Of a stretch of DNA of 64,000 nt, positions 27,177-36,337 are shown piece by piece. This DNA is from Mycobacterium sp. SMC-2. GTDB taxonomy: Bacteria > Actinomycetota > Actinomycetes > Mycobacteriales > Mycobacteriaceae. Location of the stretch: contig NZ_CP079863.1 in assembly GCF_025263485.1 (NCBI RefSeq), forward strand, positions 2,728,001 through 2,792,000. The letters run 5' to 3'. Below the pieces are notes generated by a model that did not search any database, was not told where the DNA came from, and saw only the letters and a program-made list of their open reading frames with translations. A program made the translations under genes and the position numbers. Within the stretch, counting starts at the first letter, position 1. Each line of letters opens with the position of its first letter.

Positions 27177-27458
27177 ATGACGAAGAACGACGAGGGCACC
27201 AAGACATGCCACATCGACGTGCTGGTTGAAGAGCGCGACGAAAAGACCCGGGCGAAGGCGCGGCTGTGCTGGGCGGACAAGACGCTCGTCGGCATCGGCC
27301 TGGCGCGACTGGATCCGGCCGACGAGCCCGTGGCCGCGATCGGCGACGAGCTCGCCATCGCCCGAGCGCTGTCCGATCTGGCGAATCAGCTGTTCGCTGC
27401 GACATCCGCCGATATCCAGGCCAGCACGCACGAACCCGTCACGGGTTTGCATCACTGA
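27177..27458 (+). CDS. DUF1876 protein (Rv2632c/Rv1738 family)
   Basis: A 93-residue protein with the family layout KTCHIDVLVEERDEKTRAKA, LVGIGLARLDP, VAAIGDELAIARALSDLANQL. Rv1738 has a fold like ribosome hibernation factors and is strongly induced in hypoxia. A good DosR box lies just upstream. The RafS-like gene follows 28 bp downstream, supporting a role in translation shutdown. Confidence 0.9.
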   Translation: MTKNDEGTKTCHIDVLVEERDEKTRAKARLCWADKTLVGIGLARLDPADEPVAAIGDELAIARALSDLANQLFAATSADIQASTHEPVTGLHH

Positions 27459-27486
27459 GCGACAGCGACGAAGCGCGAGACGCACT

Positions 27487-28290
27487 ATGAAACGACGACC
27501 CGATTTACCGCCTGCCTTCGACGTGCAGGTAACGACGAGCGGCCAGCTGCCCGGCGCCGAGGATTACGCGCGGACAAAGATCGGCGATCTCGGCCGCCTC
27601 ACCCACGAACCGGTGCTGCACGCCCACGTCAAGCTGGGCGAGCACGGCGACCCCGCGGTGGCTCGCCGGGTGATCGCGCAGGCAAACCTCGACGTCAACG
27701 GCCGGCTGGTGCGCGCGCAGGTCGAAGGCGTCACCGCGCGCGAAGCGATCGACCGACTCGAGGGGCGGCTGCGTCGTCAACTCGAGCGCGCCGCCGAACA
27801 CTGGGAAGCCAAACGAGGTGGCATGCCCGGTCGTGGCCCGCATGAATGGCGGCACCAAACCGAGCCGGCGCACCGGCCGAAGTACTTCCCACGGCCGGAA
27901 AGTGAGCGCCGAATCGTGCGGCACAAGTCGTACAGCCTGCCCACCTGCACGGTCGAGGAGGCCGCGCTGGAGATGGAGCTGCTCGACTATGATTTTCACC
28001 TCTTCACCGAGCAGGGCACCCATCAGGACAGCGTGCTCTACCGGGGAGGTCGGGCCGAATACCGCCTGGCACAAGTGAATCCGGCGACCGCGGACGAGCT
28101 GGCGCCGTTCCGGTTGCCGCTGACCATCAGTCCGCAGCCGGCCCCGCGGCTGACGGTCGAGCAGGCCATCGAGCGGATCGGGTTACTCGGCCTGCCGTTC
28201 CTGTTCTTCGTTGACACCGCCAGGGACCGTGGCAGCGTGTTGTATCACCGCTACGACGGGCACTACGGAATCATCATCCCGGCGAGCTGA
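27487..28290 (+). CDS. Ribosome hibernation factor, RafS/Rv0079-like (long HPF)
   Basis: The protein has 267 residues. An N-terminal S30AE/HPF-like domain (about 8-105) has a short linker, then a C-terminal segment (YSLPTCTVEEAALEMELLDYDFHLFTE, about 157-183) like the HPF dimerisation domain. That module seems to be repeated at about 218-260 (LTVEQAIERIGLLGLPFLFFVD). Rv0079 and RafS inhibit translation and protect ribosomes in hypoxia. It shares a DosR-boxed promoter with the DUF1876 gene. Confidence 0.87.
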   Translation: MKRRPDLPPAFDVQVTTSGQLPGAEDYARTKIGDLGRLTHEPVLHAHVKLGEHGDPAVARRVIAQANLDVNGRLVRAQVEGVTAREAIDRLEGRLRRQLERAAEHWEAKRGGMPGRGPHEWRHQTEPAHRPKYFPRPESERRIVRHKSYSLPTCTVEEAALEMELLDYDFHLFTEQGTHQDSVLYRGGRAEYRLAQVNPATADELAPFRLPLTISPQPAPRLTVEQAIERIGLLGLPFLFFVDTARDRGSVLYHRYDGHYGIIIPAS

Positions 28291-28327
28291 ACGCACGCGG
28301 CAGGCCGACAGGCGTCGCGGCCCGCAC

Positions 28328-29752
28328 TTACCCTTTGACGCACCCCACTGGCATCAAGCGAGCCACTTTGCTCGCCAGGCCACCCTGATGGCTCGCCTCG
28401 ACGACCGCGTCGATGTCCTTGTAGGCCTCGGGTTTTTCCTCGGCGAGACCCCTGCGGGAGGTCCCGCGCACGAGGACGCCGCCCTGTGCGAGGCGTGCAC
28501 GCACGTCGTCGCCGCTGGTGTGACGGGCCGCCTGGTGACGGCTCAACGTGCGCCCGGCGCCATGGGCGGTGGAAAAGAAGGCCGGGTTGCCGGCAACCCC
28601 GACGAGCACGTAAGAGGCGGTGCCCATGGTGCCCGGTATCAGCACGGGTTGACCGACCGCCGCCAGATCGGCCGGTAGCTCCGGATGATGTGGCGGCAGT
28701 GAGCGGGTCGCACCTTTGCGGTGCACACACACCGAGCGCGGGTGACCGTCGATGGTGTGCACCTCGACCTTGGCCAGGTTATGCGAGACGTCGTAGAGCA
28801 CATCCAGGGATGTACCGGCCTCCTCGAAGACGCGGCGCGTCGCTTCGGTCAACAGTTGCCGGTTGGCGCGTCCGTAATTGGCGGCGGCGGCCATCGCCGC
28901 GAGGTAAGCCTGCCCCTCGGGAGAGCGCACCGGCACACACGCCAATTGGCGGTCGGGCACCGAAATGCCGTAACGGCTCATGACATGCTCCATGAGCCGG
29001 ACGTGATCGGTGCAGATCTGGTGTCCCAGGCCACGCGAGCCGGTGTGGATCATGACGCAGACCGTTCCTTCGGCCAAACCCAGCCGGGTCGCCGCGACCG
29101 GATCAAAGATGCGGTCGACGGTCTGGATTTCGAGGAAATGGTTGCCGGAGCCGAGGCTGCCGATCTGGTCGAGGCCGCGTTCGACCGCCCGGTCGCTCAC
29201 CGCGGCCGCGTCCGCCCCGGCCATCACGCCGCCGTCTTCGCACCGCTCAAGGTCCCGTGTGGCGCCGTGTCCCTGCTCCACCGCGAACCGGGCACCACCG
29301 GTCAGCACTTGCTGCAATGTGTCGCGATCGGGCAGCCGCCACACACCCTTGGTGCCCACGCCGCGCGGTATCGCGCGATCGAGCCGGTCCATGATCGCGG
29401 GCAGGCGTGCCCGCAGCCGGTCACGGTCTAACTCGGTGCTCACCAAAAGCCTTACACCACAAGAGATGTCAAAGCCAACTCCGCCCGGTGAAACGACCCC
29501 GCCATTCTCGATGTCGGTGGCCGCCACACCACCGATCGGGAATCCGTAGCCCCAGTGCACATCGGGCATCGCGAACGACGCACGGACAATTCCCGGCAGC
29601 GTGGCCACGTTGACCACCTGCTGCAGCGCCATGTCGCCTTCGTCGTGGGGCAGCAGCTTTCTGGATGCGAACACTATTCCGGGCACCCGCATCGCGCCCT
29701 CTTTTTCGATCCGGAACCGGTACGGGGTCTCTTCGATGAGCTTCATGCGCAT
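28328..29752 (-). CDS. rtcB: RtcB family RNA ligase
   Basis: A 474-residue protein, homologue of Rv2631. The Mn/GTP site is visible: [13 protein letters not shown] (64-76), [12 protein letters not shown] (D95, C98), [18 protein letters not shown] and [18 protein letters not shown] holds the guanylylated His at about residue 404. It joins 2',3'-cyclic phosphate RNA ends to 5'-OH ends. Archease, its activator, is encoded 9 bp upstream. With RafS and the Rv2629-like protein nearby, RNA or tRNA repair in dormancy is the likely role. Confidence 0.94.
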   Translation of the reverse strand: MRMKLIEETPYRFRIEKEGAMRVPGIVFASRKLLPHDEGDMALQQVVNVATLPGIVRASFAMPDVHWGYGFPIGGVAATDIENGGVVSPGGVGFDISCGVRLLVSTELDRDRLRARLPAIMDRLDRAIPRGVGTKGVWRLPDRDTLQQVLTGGARFAVEQGHGATRDLERCEDGGVMAGADAAAVSDRAVERGLDQIGSLGSGNHFLEIQTVDRIFDPVAATRLGLAEGTVCVMIHTGSRGLGHQICTDHVRLMEHVMSRYGISVPDRQLACVPVRSPEGQAYLAAMAAAANYGRANRQLLTEATRRVFEEAGTSLDVLYDVSHNLAKVEVHTIDGHPRSVCVHRKGATRSLPPHHPELPADLAAVGQPVLIPGTMGTASYVLVGVAGNPAFFSTAHGAGRTLSRHQAARHTSGDDVRARLAQGGVLVRGTSRRGLAEEKPEAYKDIDAVVEASHQGGLASKVARLMPVGCVKG

Positions 29753-29761
29753 GCCCTTGTC

Positions 29762-30184
29762 TTACACATCGAGGGTCACCAGGCACTGCCAGCCTTGCCG
29801 GTCGCGCGAGAGCCGGAGATCGTTGAGTGACACCGCCTTTGGCACCGCGCCCACTTGGGCCAGCGCATGCGCGTCGGTCATCGCGAACGCGACCTCGACG
29901 CCATCGCCGACGTCGTGCAGCTCGAGATCGATGGGCGCTTCACCGGACGTATCCAGCAGGTAGATGACCTCATCGAGCACGGCTACCAGCAGATCGTCAT
30001 CGCTATCCGCGGTCAGCCGGCGCCGACGGGTGTGGTCCGCACGCGCCGACGACAGGTCCAGGAAGCTTTCGACGACCCCGAGCACCGCCTGCCGGATACA
30101 GCCATCACGGGTAGGCGCCCAGGCTTCGATGCGCAAGTCCGCCGTGTGCGGCACGGCTCGGTGCCCTGAACCATGGTGTGCCAC
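29762..30184 (-). CDS. Archease (RtcB cofactor)
   Basis: A 140-residue protein, homologue of Rv2630. HTADLRIEAWAPT (about 13-25) and EAPIDLELHDVGDGVEVAF are typical of archease. It accelerates RtcB guanylylation and turnover. It lies between the Rv2629-like gene (11 bp) and rtcB (9 bp), all on one strand, so the three form one operon. Confidence 0.92.
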   Translation of the reverse strand: MAHHGSGHRAVPHTADLRIEAWAPTRDGCIRQAVLGVVESFLDLSSARADHTRRRRLTADSDDDLLVAVLDEVIYLLDTSGEAPIDLELHDVGDGVEVAFAMTDAHALAQVGAVPKAVSLNDLRLSRDRQGWQCLVTLDV

Positions 30185-30195
30185 GGCGTTTGGGA

Positions 30196-31320
30196 CTACG
30201 TACCGCGCCGACCGACCCTGTCGCCGGTCGCGTACCGCAGCAGCGCCCCCACTCCGTCGCTGGGCGTGATCCGGTCACCGGCTCGCACCAACGAGGCGCC
30301 CACCGCGATCGCGTTGAACGGCAACGCCTCGTCGGCCCTCGCCACGCGCACCACCGGTTCGCCGAGTTCGGACAGCGCATCCGCATCCGGTGCGATGGTG
30401 GTCAGCGCTTCACCCGTGACCACGGTGGCGTCGCCCAGCTCACCGACTATCAGGGTGCCGACATTGCCGTCGCGCAGTGCCGCACACACCGCGGCCACCC
30501 CTTCGGCGGCCAGCCCGGAGCCGCGTCCGATCTGCGCTTCGAACCGGTCGGTGATGGCGGTCAGCTCGGCGTCGCGACGGCGATCGAACTCCGCGGCCGT
30601 GATTTCGCGGACTTCGCCCTCGTCGATACCGCGCTTGCGGGCTGCGGCGTGCACCCGCGACACGCGTGCGGCCACCCGCTCCGGCAACTCGGCGGTTAGG
30701 TCCGCGAGGGAACGGACCTCGCCGCGGAGGAACACCACCTCGGGATCGGCGTCGTCCACCAGTCGGGTGAGCTCGTCGGCGACCGCGCGGCAGTTCATGC
30801 GGATGGCTTCCTCGGTGGTGTGCTGGAAGTCACCGTAGCCGTTCCACCCGGCCGTGGCCGGCTTGTGCACCGGGTAGCCGCCACCCTCGATGGTTGTGCA
30901 GGTGACGGTGGCACCTTGATACAGGCTGATGTCCGCGCCGGTGTGGTCAACCGTGGCGAACACGTAGGTCGGTCGCTGCATCTGCGTGTCGATCAGCGGC
31001 ACGACATAGGGGTAATCCGACAGGCGGACCTCCGTCGCCGCGGGCGGGTTGACCAAGTGCTCGTTGACCAGCACCTCATCGCTGGTCGCGATCACCGCAC
31101 GGCCCCGCCGGCCGACGGGCGGACGATGCTGCAGCACGGCTTCTTCGAGCGCGCCCAGAACCTTCGCGCCGGCGCCCATGCCTTCGAGTTGCCTGCGGAT
31201 GTCGCCCCACTTCGCTTCGAGCTGCTCAACCGCATCCAAGGTGTCGTGTGAGTCGTCGAAATAGACCGACACGAAGGGCCCTTCTGCTTTCACCAGCCCC
31301 TTGAGGTGATCCGAGTGCAT
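30196..31320 (-). CDS. Rv2629-like protein (eRF1/Vms1-like peptidyl-tRNA hydrolase family)
   Basis: A 374-residue protein, the same length as I recall for Rv2629. It has VSVYFDDSHDTLDAVEQLEAKWGDIRRQLE near the start and an eRF1 domain 3-like end. The bacterial archaeo-eukaryotic release-factor (baeRF/Vms1) family cleaves peptidyl-tRNA on stalled ribosomes. The first gene of the archease-rtcB operon, it is preceded by paired DosR-like boxes. Release activity is inferred from the family. Confidence 0.82.
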   Translation of the reverse strand: MHSDHLKGLVKAEGPFVSVYFDDSHDTLDAVEQLEAKWGDIRRQLEGMGAGAKVLGALEEAVLQHRPPVGRRGRAVIATSDEVLVNEHLVNPPAATEVRLSDYPYVVPLIDTQMQRPTYVFATVDHTGADISLYQGATVTCTTIEGGGYPVHKPATAGWNGYGDFQHTTEEAIRMNCRAVADELTRLVDDADPEVVFLRGEVRSLADLTAELPERVAARVSRVHAAARKRGIDEGEVREITAAEFDRRRDAELTAITDRFEAQIGRGSGLAAEGVAAVCAALRDGNVGTLIVGELGDATVVTGEALTTIAPDADALSELGEPVVRVARADEALPFNAIAVGASLVRAGDRITPSDGVGALLRYATGDRVGRRGT

Positions 31321-31386
31321 ACCAATCCTCCGCTGCTTGCGTCGTTGTGTTCGCCAACCGTATGGCGGACGTCGGTGAGTTCACGA

Positions 31387-31421
31387 GGGTCGTTAGCCCC
31401 CAGCTGCGGGACCAACGTCGT
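31387..31421. promoter_or_regulatory. Tandem DosR-like boxes, Rv2629-archease-rtcB promoter
   Basis: GGGTCGTTAGCCCC (31387-31400; reverse strand GGGGCTAACGACCC, 11 of 14 core matches) and GGGACCAACGTCGT (31408-31421, 10 of 14) are 21 bp apart. They lie between the divergent Rv2629-like and beta-propeller genes and could serve both. Confidence 0.6.
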
Positions 31422-31470
31422 TTTCTTGAGGACTTTCTTCCCTACGTTCGCCGCGGCCGGGTTGCGAACG

Positions 31471-32514
31471 ATGGGCGACGTGGAGCGACGAGCCGGGGGA
31501 TCCGTCATCACGACCATTGCGCTCGGGGACCGGGTGAACGATCTCGCCACCAACCCAGGTAATTCCGTCGCCTACGCGGCCTTGACCGACTCGGTCGCGC
31601 TGCTCAGCAGCCAGCATCGGATCTCATGCGTCATACCGGTCGGCGGACATCCGAGGGCGCTGGCCATCGCCGCCGACGGCAGCCGGCTGTACGCGGCCAA
31701 CCAGGGCGGCTCGGTTTCGGTGATCGACATTTCCGACCACCGCGTCGCCGTCATCCCCGACGCGTGCTGTGCACAGCAAGTCGACACCGCGGACGGTGCG
31801 CTGATCTACGTGGGCGGCAATGCCGCGAGTGGTGGCCGGGTCTCGGTGTTGGGCGAGGGGGGTGCCATGGTCGCAGTCGTTGACGGCTTGGACGGCTCCG
31901 CCGTCACCGATCTTTCCGCAGACTCCGAACGCCGACGCGTATACGTCGGGGTGCGCCGGCGCAGCGATCACCACCACCAGTACGACGCCGGCTCACTCGG
32001 CGTAATCGACACCGCCGCCAACGCCGCGATCCACACCATCGGCCTGGTCGGGCCGCCCGATAGCCTCACCATGGGTCCGGACGGATCGGTGCTGTACGCG
32101 ACGCACTACGACCACTCGTGCGTTACGGCGATCGACCTCGCGACTTACCGGGTCACACGGATCAAGCTGGGCGACAATCCGATTGGCGTGCAAATAACGC
32201 CGGACGGGCTGCAGGCGTACGTGACCGGCCGATGCTCGCTGTCGGTCATCGACACCATGGCCGGTGAGGCGAATCGAATCCCGGTCGGCGATCTGCCGCG
32301 CTGCGTGCGGATTAGTCCCGACGGTAAAAACGCCTACGTCAGCAACTTCGGCGATCACACCGTGTCGGTCATCGACACCATCGAGGGATGCGTGGCCGAC
32401 ACCTTCGACGTCGGCGGGAATCCCGAAGCGCTGGCGGTGAGCCCCGATGGTGACCGGCTCTATGTCGGTGACTATTGGTCCGGCACCGTCACCGTCATTT
32501 CGGTCCAGCCGTAG
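31471..32514 (+). CDS. YVTN-type beta-propeller repeat protein
   Basis: A 347-residue protein of about seven repeats of roughly 40-45 residues. Each has a core like SPDGKNAYVSNFGDHTVSVID (e.g. SLTMGPDGSVLYATHYDHS, LAVSPDGDRLYVGDYWSGT). These form a seven-bladed propeller, usually a binding scaffold. No signal peptide is seen from ATG 31471, so it may be cytosolic. The frame opens at 31306, but that start would overlap the divergent gene. It shares the DosR-boxed intergenic region. Confidence 0.8.
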   Translation: MGDVERRAGGSVITTIALGDRVNDLATNPGNSVAYAALTDSVALLSSQHRISCVIPVGGHPRALAIAADGSRLYAANQGGSVSVIDISDHRVAVIPDACCAQQVDTADGALIYVGGNAASGGRVSVLGEGGAMVAVVDGLDGSAVTDLSADSERRRVYVGVRRRSDHHHQYDAGSLGVIDTAANAAIHTIGLVGPPDSLTMGPDGSVLYATHYDHSCVTAIDLATYRVTRIKLGDNPIGVQITPDGLQAYVTGRCSLSVIDTMAGEANRIPVGDLPRCVRISPDGKNAYVSNFGDHTVSVIDTIEGCVADTFDVGGNPEALAVSPDGDRLYVGDYWSGTVTVISVQP

Positions 32515-32517
32515 TCG

Positions 32518-33864
32518 TCAACTCATCGATTGCCACGCACGGCGCAGTTTTTCGAGGTCGCGCGCGATCCCCGGGCTGATGTCCACCGGGTAGGACCAGT
32601 CGCCGGCTTCCAGGGAGCGAAGCTGGGGCGGAAGCCGATCGACCTGCTGGCGCGCCCAGTCTCGCGACACCGACAGGTCGGCATCGCCCTGCGGAAGGCG
32701 CCGGCCATTCTTCATGACGAGCACCAGCAGCGGCTCGCCGTCGAGTTGCTCGTCGGCCCTGCCGATTGTGTCGCCGGCGAAAATTCCCCGGTCGTCGAGC
32801 CGGCGTACGACTTGCTTGCGTCCGGGATAGATAACTTTGCCGCTGGAGAACTTGGTCCGCCCGGTGCCCTCGTACTCGACGAGTTTGTAGGCCATGTCGA
32901 GCGCGGGCGCGTCCTGGGCGACTACGAGCTTGGTGCCCACCGCGAAAGTGTCGATCGGGCAGCCCTCGTTCATCAGCGCCGCGATGCGGTACTCGTCGAG
33001 GCCCGACGACGCAACGATCTCAACGTGATTCAAACCCGCCGCGTCGAGCTTGGCGCGTGTCGCCTTCGATAGGGCACCCAAGTCCCCGGAATCCAGCCGC
33101 ACAGCCGCCACGTCGAAATCCTTGCGCTTTCGGGCGAGTTCGATGACGTGGTCGACACCTTCGAGCGTGTCGTAGGTGTCCACCAATAGTGTCGTGCCGG
33201 GGTAGAGCCGGGCGAATGCGTCGAAAGCGTCCACCTCGTTGTCGAAGGCCTGAACGAAGCTGTGTGCCATGGTGCCGACGGCGGGGATGCCATACGTGCG
33301 CGCGGCCAGCAGGTTGGAGGTGCCCGCCAGGCCGGCGAGGTAAGCGGCCCGCGCGACCTTGTTTGCCGCGTCCGTGCCATGTGCACGCCGCGCGCCGAAA
33401 TCGATAACCCTTCGGCCCCGGGCGGCTTCAACCATTCGTGCGGCCTTGCTGGCGATCACGCTTTGCAGGTGGATCTGGTTCACCACGAACGTCTCGAACA
33501 GCTGGGCTTCCATGATGGGGGCGATAACCTGGACGATCGGTTCGTTCGGAAAGACCACCGTCCCTTCCGGCACGGCCCACACGTCCCCGGTGAAGCGAAC
33601 CTCGGACAGCGAGCGCAGGAATTCCTCTGTGAACAACCTCAATTCGCGCAAGTAGTCGATGTCGGCCGGCTGGAAATGAAACGATTCGAGAAAGTCGAGC
33701 ACGTCGGACAGGCCGGCGGCCATCACGTAGGAGCGGCCCTGGGGGAGCTTGCGAAAGAACGTCTCGAATACCGCAGTCCCCGACATGCGTTCGGCCGCAT
33801 AGGCTTGCGCCATCGTGACCTCATAGAGGTCGGTGAACAGCGCGGAAGAGTATTCGGTTGTCAT
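32518..33864 (-). CDS. pncB2: Nicotinate phosphoribosyltransferase, PncB2-like
   Basis: A 448-residue protein. SALFTDLYEVTMAQAY (N-terminal substrate strand), FETFFRKLPQGRSYVMAAGL, DFGARRAHGTDAA with the active-site His, VDTYDTLEG, and the phosphate-binding FAVGTKLV are visible. It makes nicotinate mononucleotide for NAD salvage. M. tuberculosis pncB2 (Rv0573c) is in the DosR regulon. It lies 5 bp after the acyl-CoA synthetase gene and converges on the propeller gene. Confidence 0.93.
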   Translation of the reverse strand: MTTEYSSALFTDLYEVTMAQAYAAERMSGTAVFETFFRKLPQGRSYVMAAGLSDVLDFLESFHFQPADIDYLRELRLFTEEFLRSLSEVRFTGDVWAVPEGTVVFPNEPIVQVIAPIMEAQLFETFVVNQIHLQSVIASKAARMVEAARGRRVIDFGARRAHGTDAANKVARAAYLAGLAGTSNLLAARTYGIPAVGTMAHSFVQAFDNEVDAFDAFARLYPGTTLLVDTYDTLEGVDHVIELARKRKDFDVAAVRLDSGDLGALSKATRAKLDAAGLNHVEIVASSGLDEYRIAALMNEGCPIDTFAVGTKLVVAQDAPALDMAYKLVEYEGTGRTKFSSGKVIYPGRKQVVRRLDDRGIFAGDTIGRADEQLDGEPLLVLVMKNGRRLPQGDADLSVSRDWARQQVDRLPPQLRSLEAGDWSYPVDISPGIARDLEKLRRAWQSMS

Positions 33865-33869
33865 GGCGC

Positions 33870-35711
33870 CTATTGCTCGTAGAGGGCCTCGAGGCGGTCG
33901 GCGAATTTCTCGATGACCACCTTGCGCTTGAGTTTCATGCTCGGCGTCAGATCGCCCGACTCGACGGTGAATTCACGATCGGCGATCGCGAACTTCTTGA
34001 TCTGTTCCCAGCGATTCAGTTCGGTGTTCAAGGCGTCGATGTACCCGGCGATCAGCCGCTGTGTCCTGTCGTCGCGCGCGATGTCGGCGAACGACTTGCC
34101 CGCCAGGCCATTCCTGTTGGCCCAGTCGGTGATCGCTTCAGTGTCGAGACTGACCAGAGCGACACAGTATGGCTTGCCCTCCCCGTAGACCAGGATCTCG
34201 CTCACGTACGGGCAACAGCCCTTGAATCGCGCATCGATCGCCGACGGCGCCACGTATTTGCCCTGCGAGGTCTTGAACATGTCCTTCTTGCGGTCGGTGA
34301 TCCGCAGGAATCCGTCGTTGTCGATCTCCCCGATGTCGCCGGTGTGGAACCACCCGTCGCCGTCGAGGGCCTCGGCGGTGGCGTCCGGCAGGTCATGGTA
34401 GGCGGTCATGACACCGGGCCCCTTGAGCAGGACTTCGCCGTCTTCGGCGATCCTCACATCGGTAGCGGGGAACGGCCAGCCGACGGTCCCGAACCGATAA
34501 GCGTTGGGGCGGTTGATGAATGACGCCGCGGCGGTTTCCGTCAGCCCGTAGCCCTCGAGCACGATGATGCCCACGGCGTCGAACCACTGGGCGACGTTGC
34601 GGTCCAGTGCGGCGGCGGCGGAAACGAAGAACCGCAAGCGCCCGCCGAACCGTTCCCGAATGGTGGCAAACACCAGCCGGTCGGCCACCTTGTAGGCCAG
34701 CGACGACGCCAGCGACGGCTTCTTCCCCGACTGTCGGGCTTCCGACACCTTCGTGCCGACCCCGATCGCCCAATCGAAGATCATTTTCCTGAGCCGGCCC
34801 CGCTCGGCGGCCATGTCCTGGATGCGGGCGTGCGCCTTCTCGAAGATGCGCGGCGCCGCGCCCATGATGGTCGGTCGCAGGACCGCGAGGTTGTCGATGA
34901 TCCGCTCGACGCGGCCGTCGATGGCCGTCGGGAAGCCGACCTGCAAGGGCAATGCCAGCATCACCTTGCCGAACGCGTGCGCCAGCGGCAGCCACAGGAA
35001 GTTCAGGTCGTTGGGACCGAGGATGTCCAGCGCATCGATGGCGGCGGCGGTGTAGGTCCATGCGCCGTGCGTCAGGCGTACGCCCTTGGGCCGCCCGGTG
35101 GTACCGGAGGTGTAGATGAGGCTGGCCAAATGGTCGGGGCCGACGGCCGCGACGCGCTCGTCGACGGCGTCGGGTCTGTCGGCCAGCAGTTGCTTGCCCA
35201 GTAGCTCCAGGTCGGCGAGGGAGATCACCCAGTCGCCGTCCCCATTGCCGTCGATGACGACGACCTTGCTCACGTCGGGCAGCTCGGCCCGGTGCTCCAC
35301 CAGCTTGTCCAGCTGAGCCTGGTCTTCGGCGACCACCACCCGGCTCCCGGAATTGGCGACGATGTAGGCGACATCGGTGGCGTTCGTCGTCGGATACACG
35401 GTGGTGGTCGCCGCGCCCGCGCACATGATCGCGAAGTCGGCGAGCACCCACTCGTAGCGCGTCGCGGAGGCGAGTGCGACCCGGTCCTCGGGCGCGATCC
35501 CCAGCGAGATCAGCCCCGCGGCGAGATTGCGTACGCGTTCACCGACTTGCTCCCAGGTCACGCTCGCCCAAGTGTGATCCTGCGGGTACCGAAAGGCCTC
35601 CGCGTGTGGGGTGGCGGCGACACGGTTGACGAACATCTGTGCCACCGACGGGGCGCGGTTTTCGATCTTGCGCAGATCGGGCCTCTCCATCGAGGCGAGC
35701 GGTGCTTTCAT
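33870..35711 (-). CDS. Long-chain fatty-acid-CoA ligase (FadD15-like)
   Basis: The protein has 613 residues. It has the A3 motif LIYTSGTTGRPKGVRLTH (about 195-212), VLEGYGLTETAA, WFHTGDIG and DRKKDMFKTSQGKYVAPSAI. This is the long ACSL/FAA-type enzyme, as in FadD15. It supplies acyl-CoA, here next to an acetyltransferase gene of the Pat type, a FAAL gene and WS/DGAT genes, which fits lipid storage during dormancy. ATG 35711 is used. The 160-bp gap to the next gene shows only a weak half DosR site. Confidence 0.92.
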   Translation of the reverse strand: MKAPLASMERPDLRKIENRAPSVAQMFVNRVAATPHAEAFRYPQDHTWASVTWEQVGERVRNLAAGLISLGIAPEDRVALASATRYEWVLADFAIMCAGAATTTVYPTTNATDVAYIVANSGSRVVVAEDQAQLDKLVEHRAELPDVSKVVVIDGNGDGDWVISLADLELLGKQLLADRPDAVDERVAAVGPDHLASLIYTSGTTGRPKGVRLTHGAWTYTAAAIDALDILGPNDLNFLWLPLAHAFGKVMLALPLQVGFPTAIDGRVERIIDNLAVLRPTIMGAAPRIFEKAHARIQDMAAERGRLRKMIFDWAIGVGTKVSEARQSGKKPSLASSLAYKVADRLVFATIRERFGGRLRFFVSAAAALDRNVAQWFDAVGIIVLEGYGLTETAAASFINRPNAYRFGTVGWPFPATDVRIAEDGEVLLKGPGVMTAYHDLPDATAEALDGDGWFHTGDIGEIDNDGFLRITDRKKDMFKTSQGKYVAPSAIDARFKGCCPYVSEILVYGEGKPYCVALVSLDTEAITDWANRNGLAGKSFADIARDDRTQRLIAGYIDALNTELNRWEQIKKFAIADREFTVESGDLTPSMKLKRKVVIEKFADRLEALYEQ

Positions 35712-35870
35712 GACGCGATTCCATTGTTGCCGAAGCCGATACCGATGCGTGGTCGCACCGGTATACCATCCGTATCTTGCCGAGCGCTGTGGCTACGCGG
35801 TAGTGCCGAAAGTCATGTGGCGATCGGCGAACGTCCCCGCCGCGCTATGGCGCGCTCATGGCCGTGGGTG

Positions 35871-36134
35871 TCAGTCGGCCAGGGCTATCTCGATGGAGAG
35901 GCACTCACCCAGGGCGTGCGCCGCGGACCAATCGCCCCCTCGGACCGCGCGCTCCAGGTCGTCGACCAACGGGCTGTGGGCGCCGAGCTCCTCCAGCCAC
36001 GCGGACACGGTTGCGGGAATCTGGTGAGCGGGTACCCGGGCGACGTGTCCCTCGTGCAGCCGATCGGTCAGCTGATAGATCGTCGCCGCGTGCCTGCGCT
36101 GTGGCCAATGCTGCCGCCACTTCGGTGTGTTCAT
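35871..36134 (-). CDS. Small hypothetical protein in dormancy cluster
   Basis: An 87-residue soluble, mostly helical protein (WRQHWPQRRHAATIYQLTDRL, SAWLEELGAHSPLVDDLERA). No known domain. ATG 36134 follows a GGGAGGGAA stretch. It is divergent from the Pat-like gene, and the shared upstream region holds two DosR-like boxes. The end of the frame is 160 bp from the FadD15-like start. Confidence 0.7.
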   Translation of the reverse strand: MNTPKWRQHWPQRRHAATIYQLTDRLHEGHVARVPAHQIPATVSAWLEELGAHSPLVDDLERAVRGGDWSAAHALGECLSIEIALAD

Positions 36135-36237
36135 GTTCCCTCCCCCATTTGCCTTGTGGATCCATCCGACCAGCACCGAAGGTCCGGCCGTAGAGGCCAA
36201 GAGCACGATCACCGAAAGGCTTTGGTCTCGCTTCCGG

Positions 36238-36274
36238 TCTGCCGAAGTCCCAGTTCGACAGGGTCTTTTGTCAT
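36238..36274. promoter_or_regulatory. Tandem DosR-like boxes between 87-aa and Pat-like genes
   Basis: TCTGCCGAAGTCCC (36238-36251; reverse GGGACTTCGGCAGA, one strong half-site) and GGGTCTTTTGTCAT (36261-36274, 10 of 14 core matches) are 23 bp apart, about 104 bp from the minus-strand start. They may control both divergent genes. Confidence 0.5.
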
Positions 36275-36337
36275 TGCGGCCAGCTACTCACTTCTCCGGC
36301 GACGGCGGTCTCGGTCGAGTACTGTTCACCGGAGGTA

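Noticed and set aside
35712..35870. DosR box upstream of the FadD15-like/pncB2 operon
   Set aside because: Only half-sites (reverse GGGGACGTTCGCCG) with about 9 of 14 matches; too weak to call, although pncB2 is DosR controlled in M. tuberculosis.
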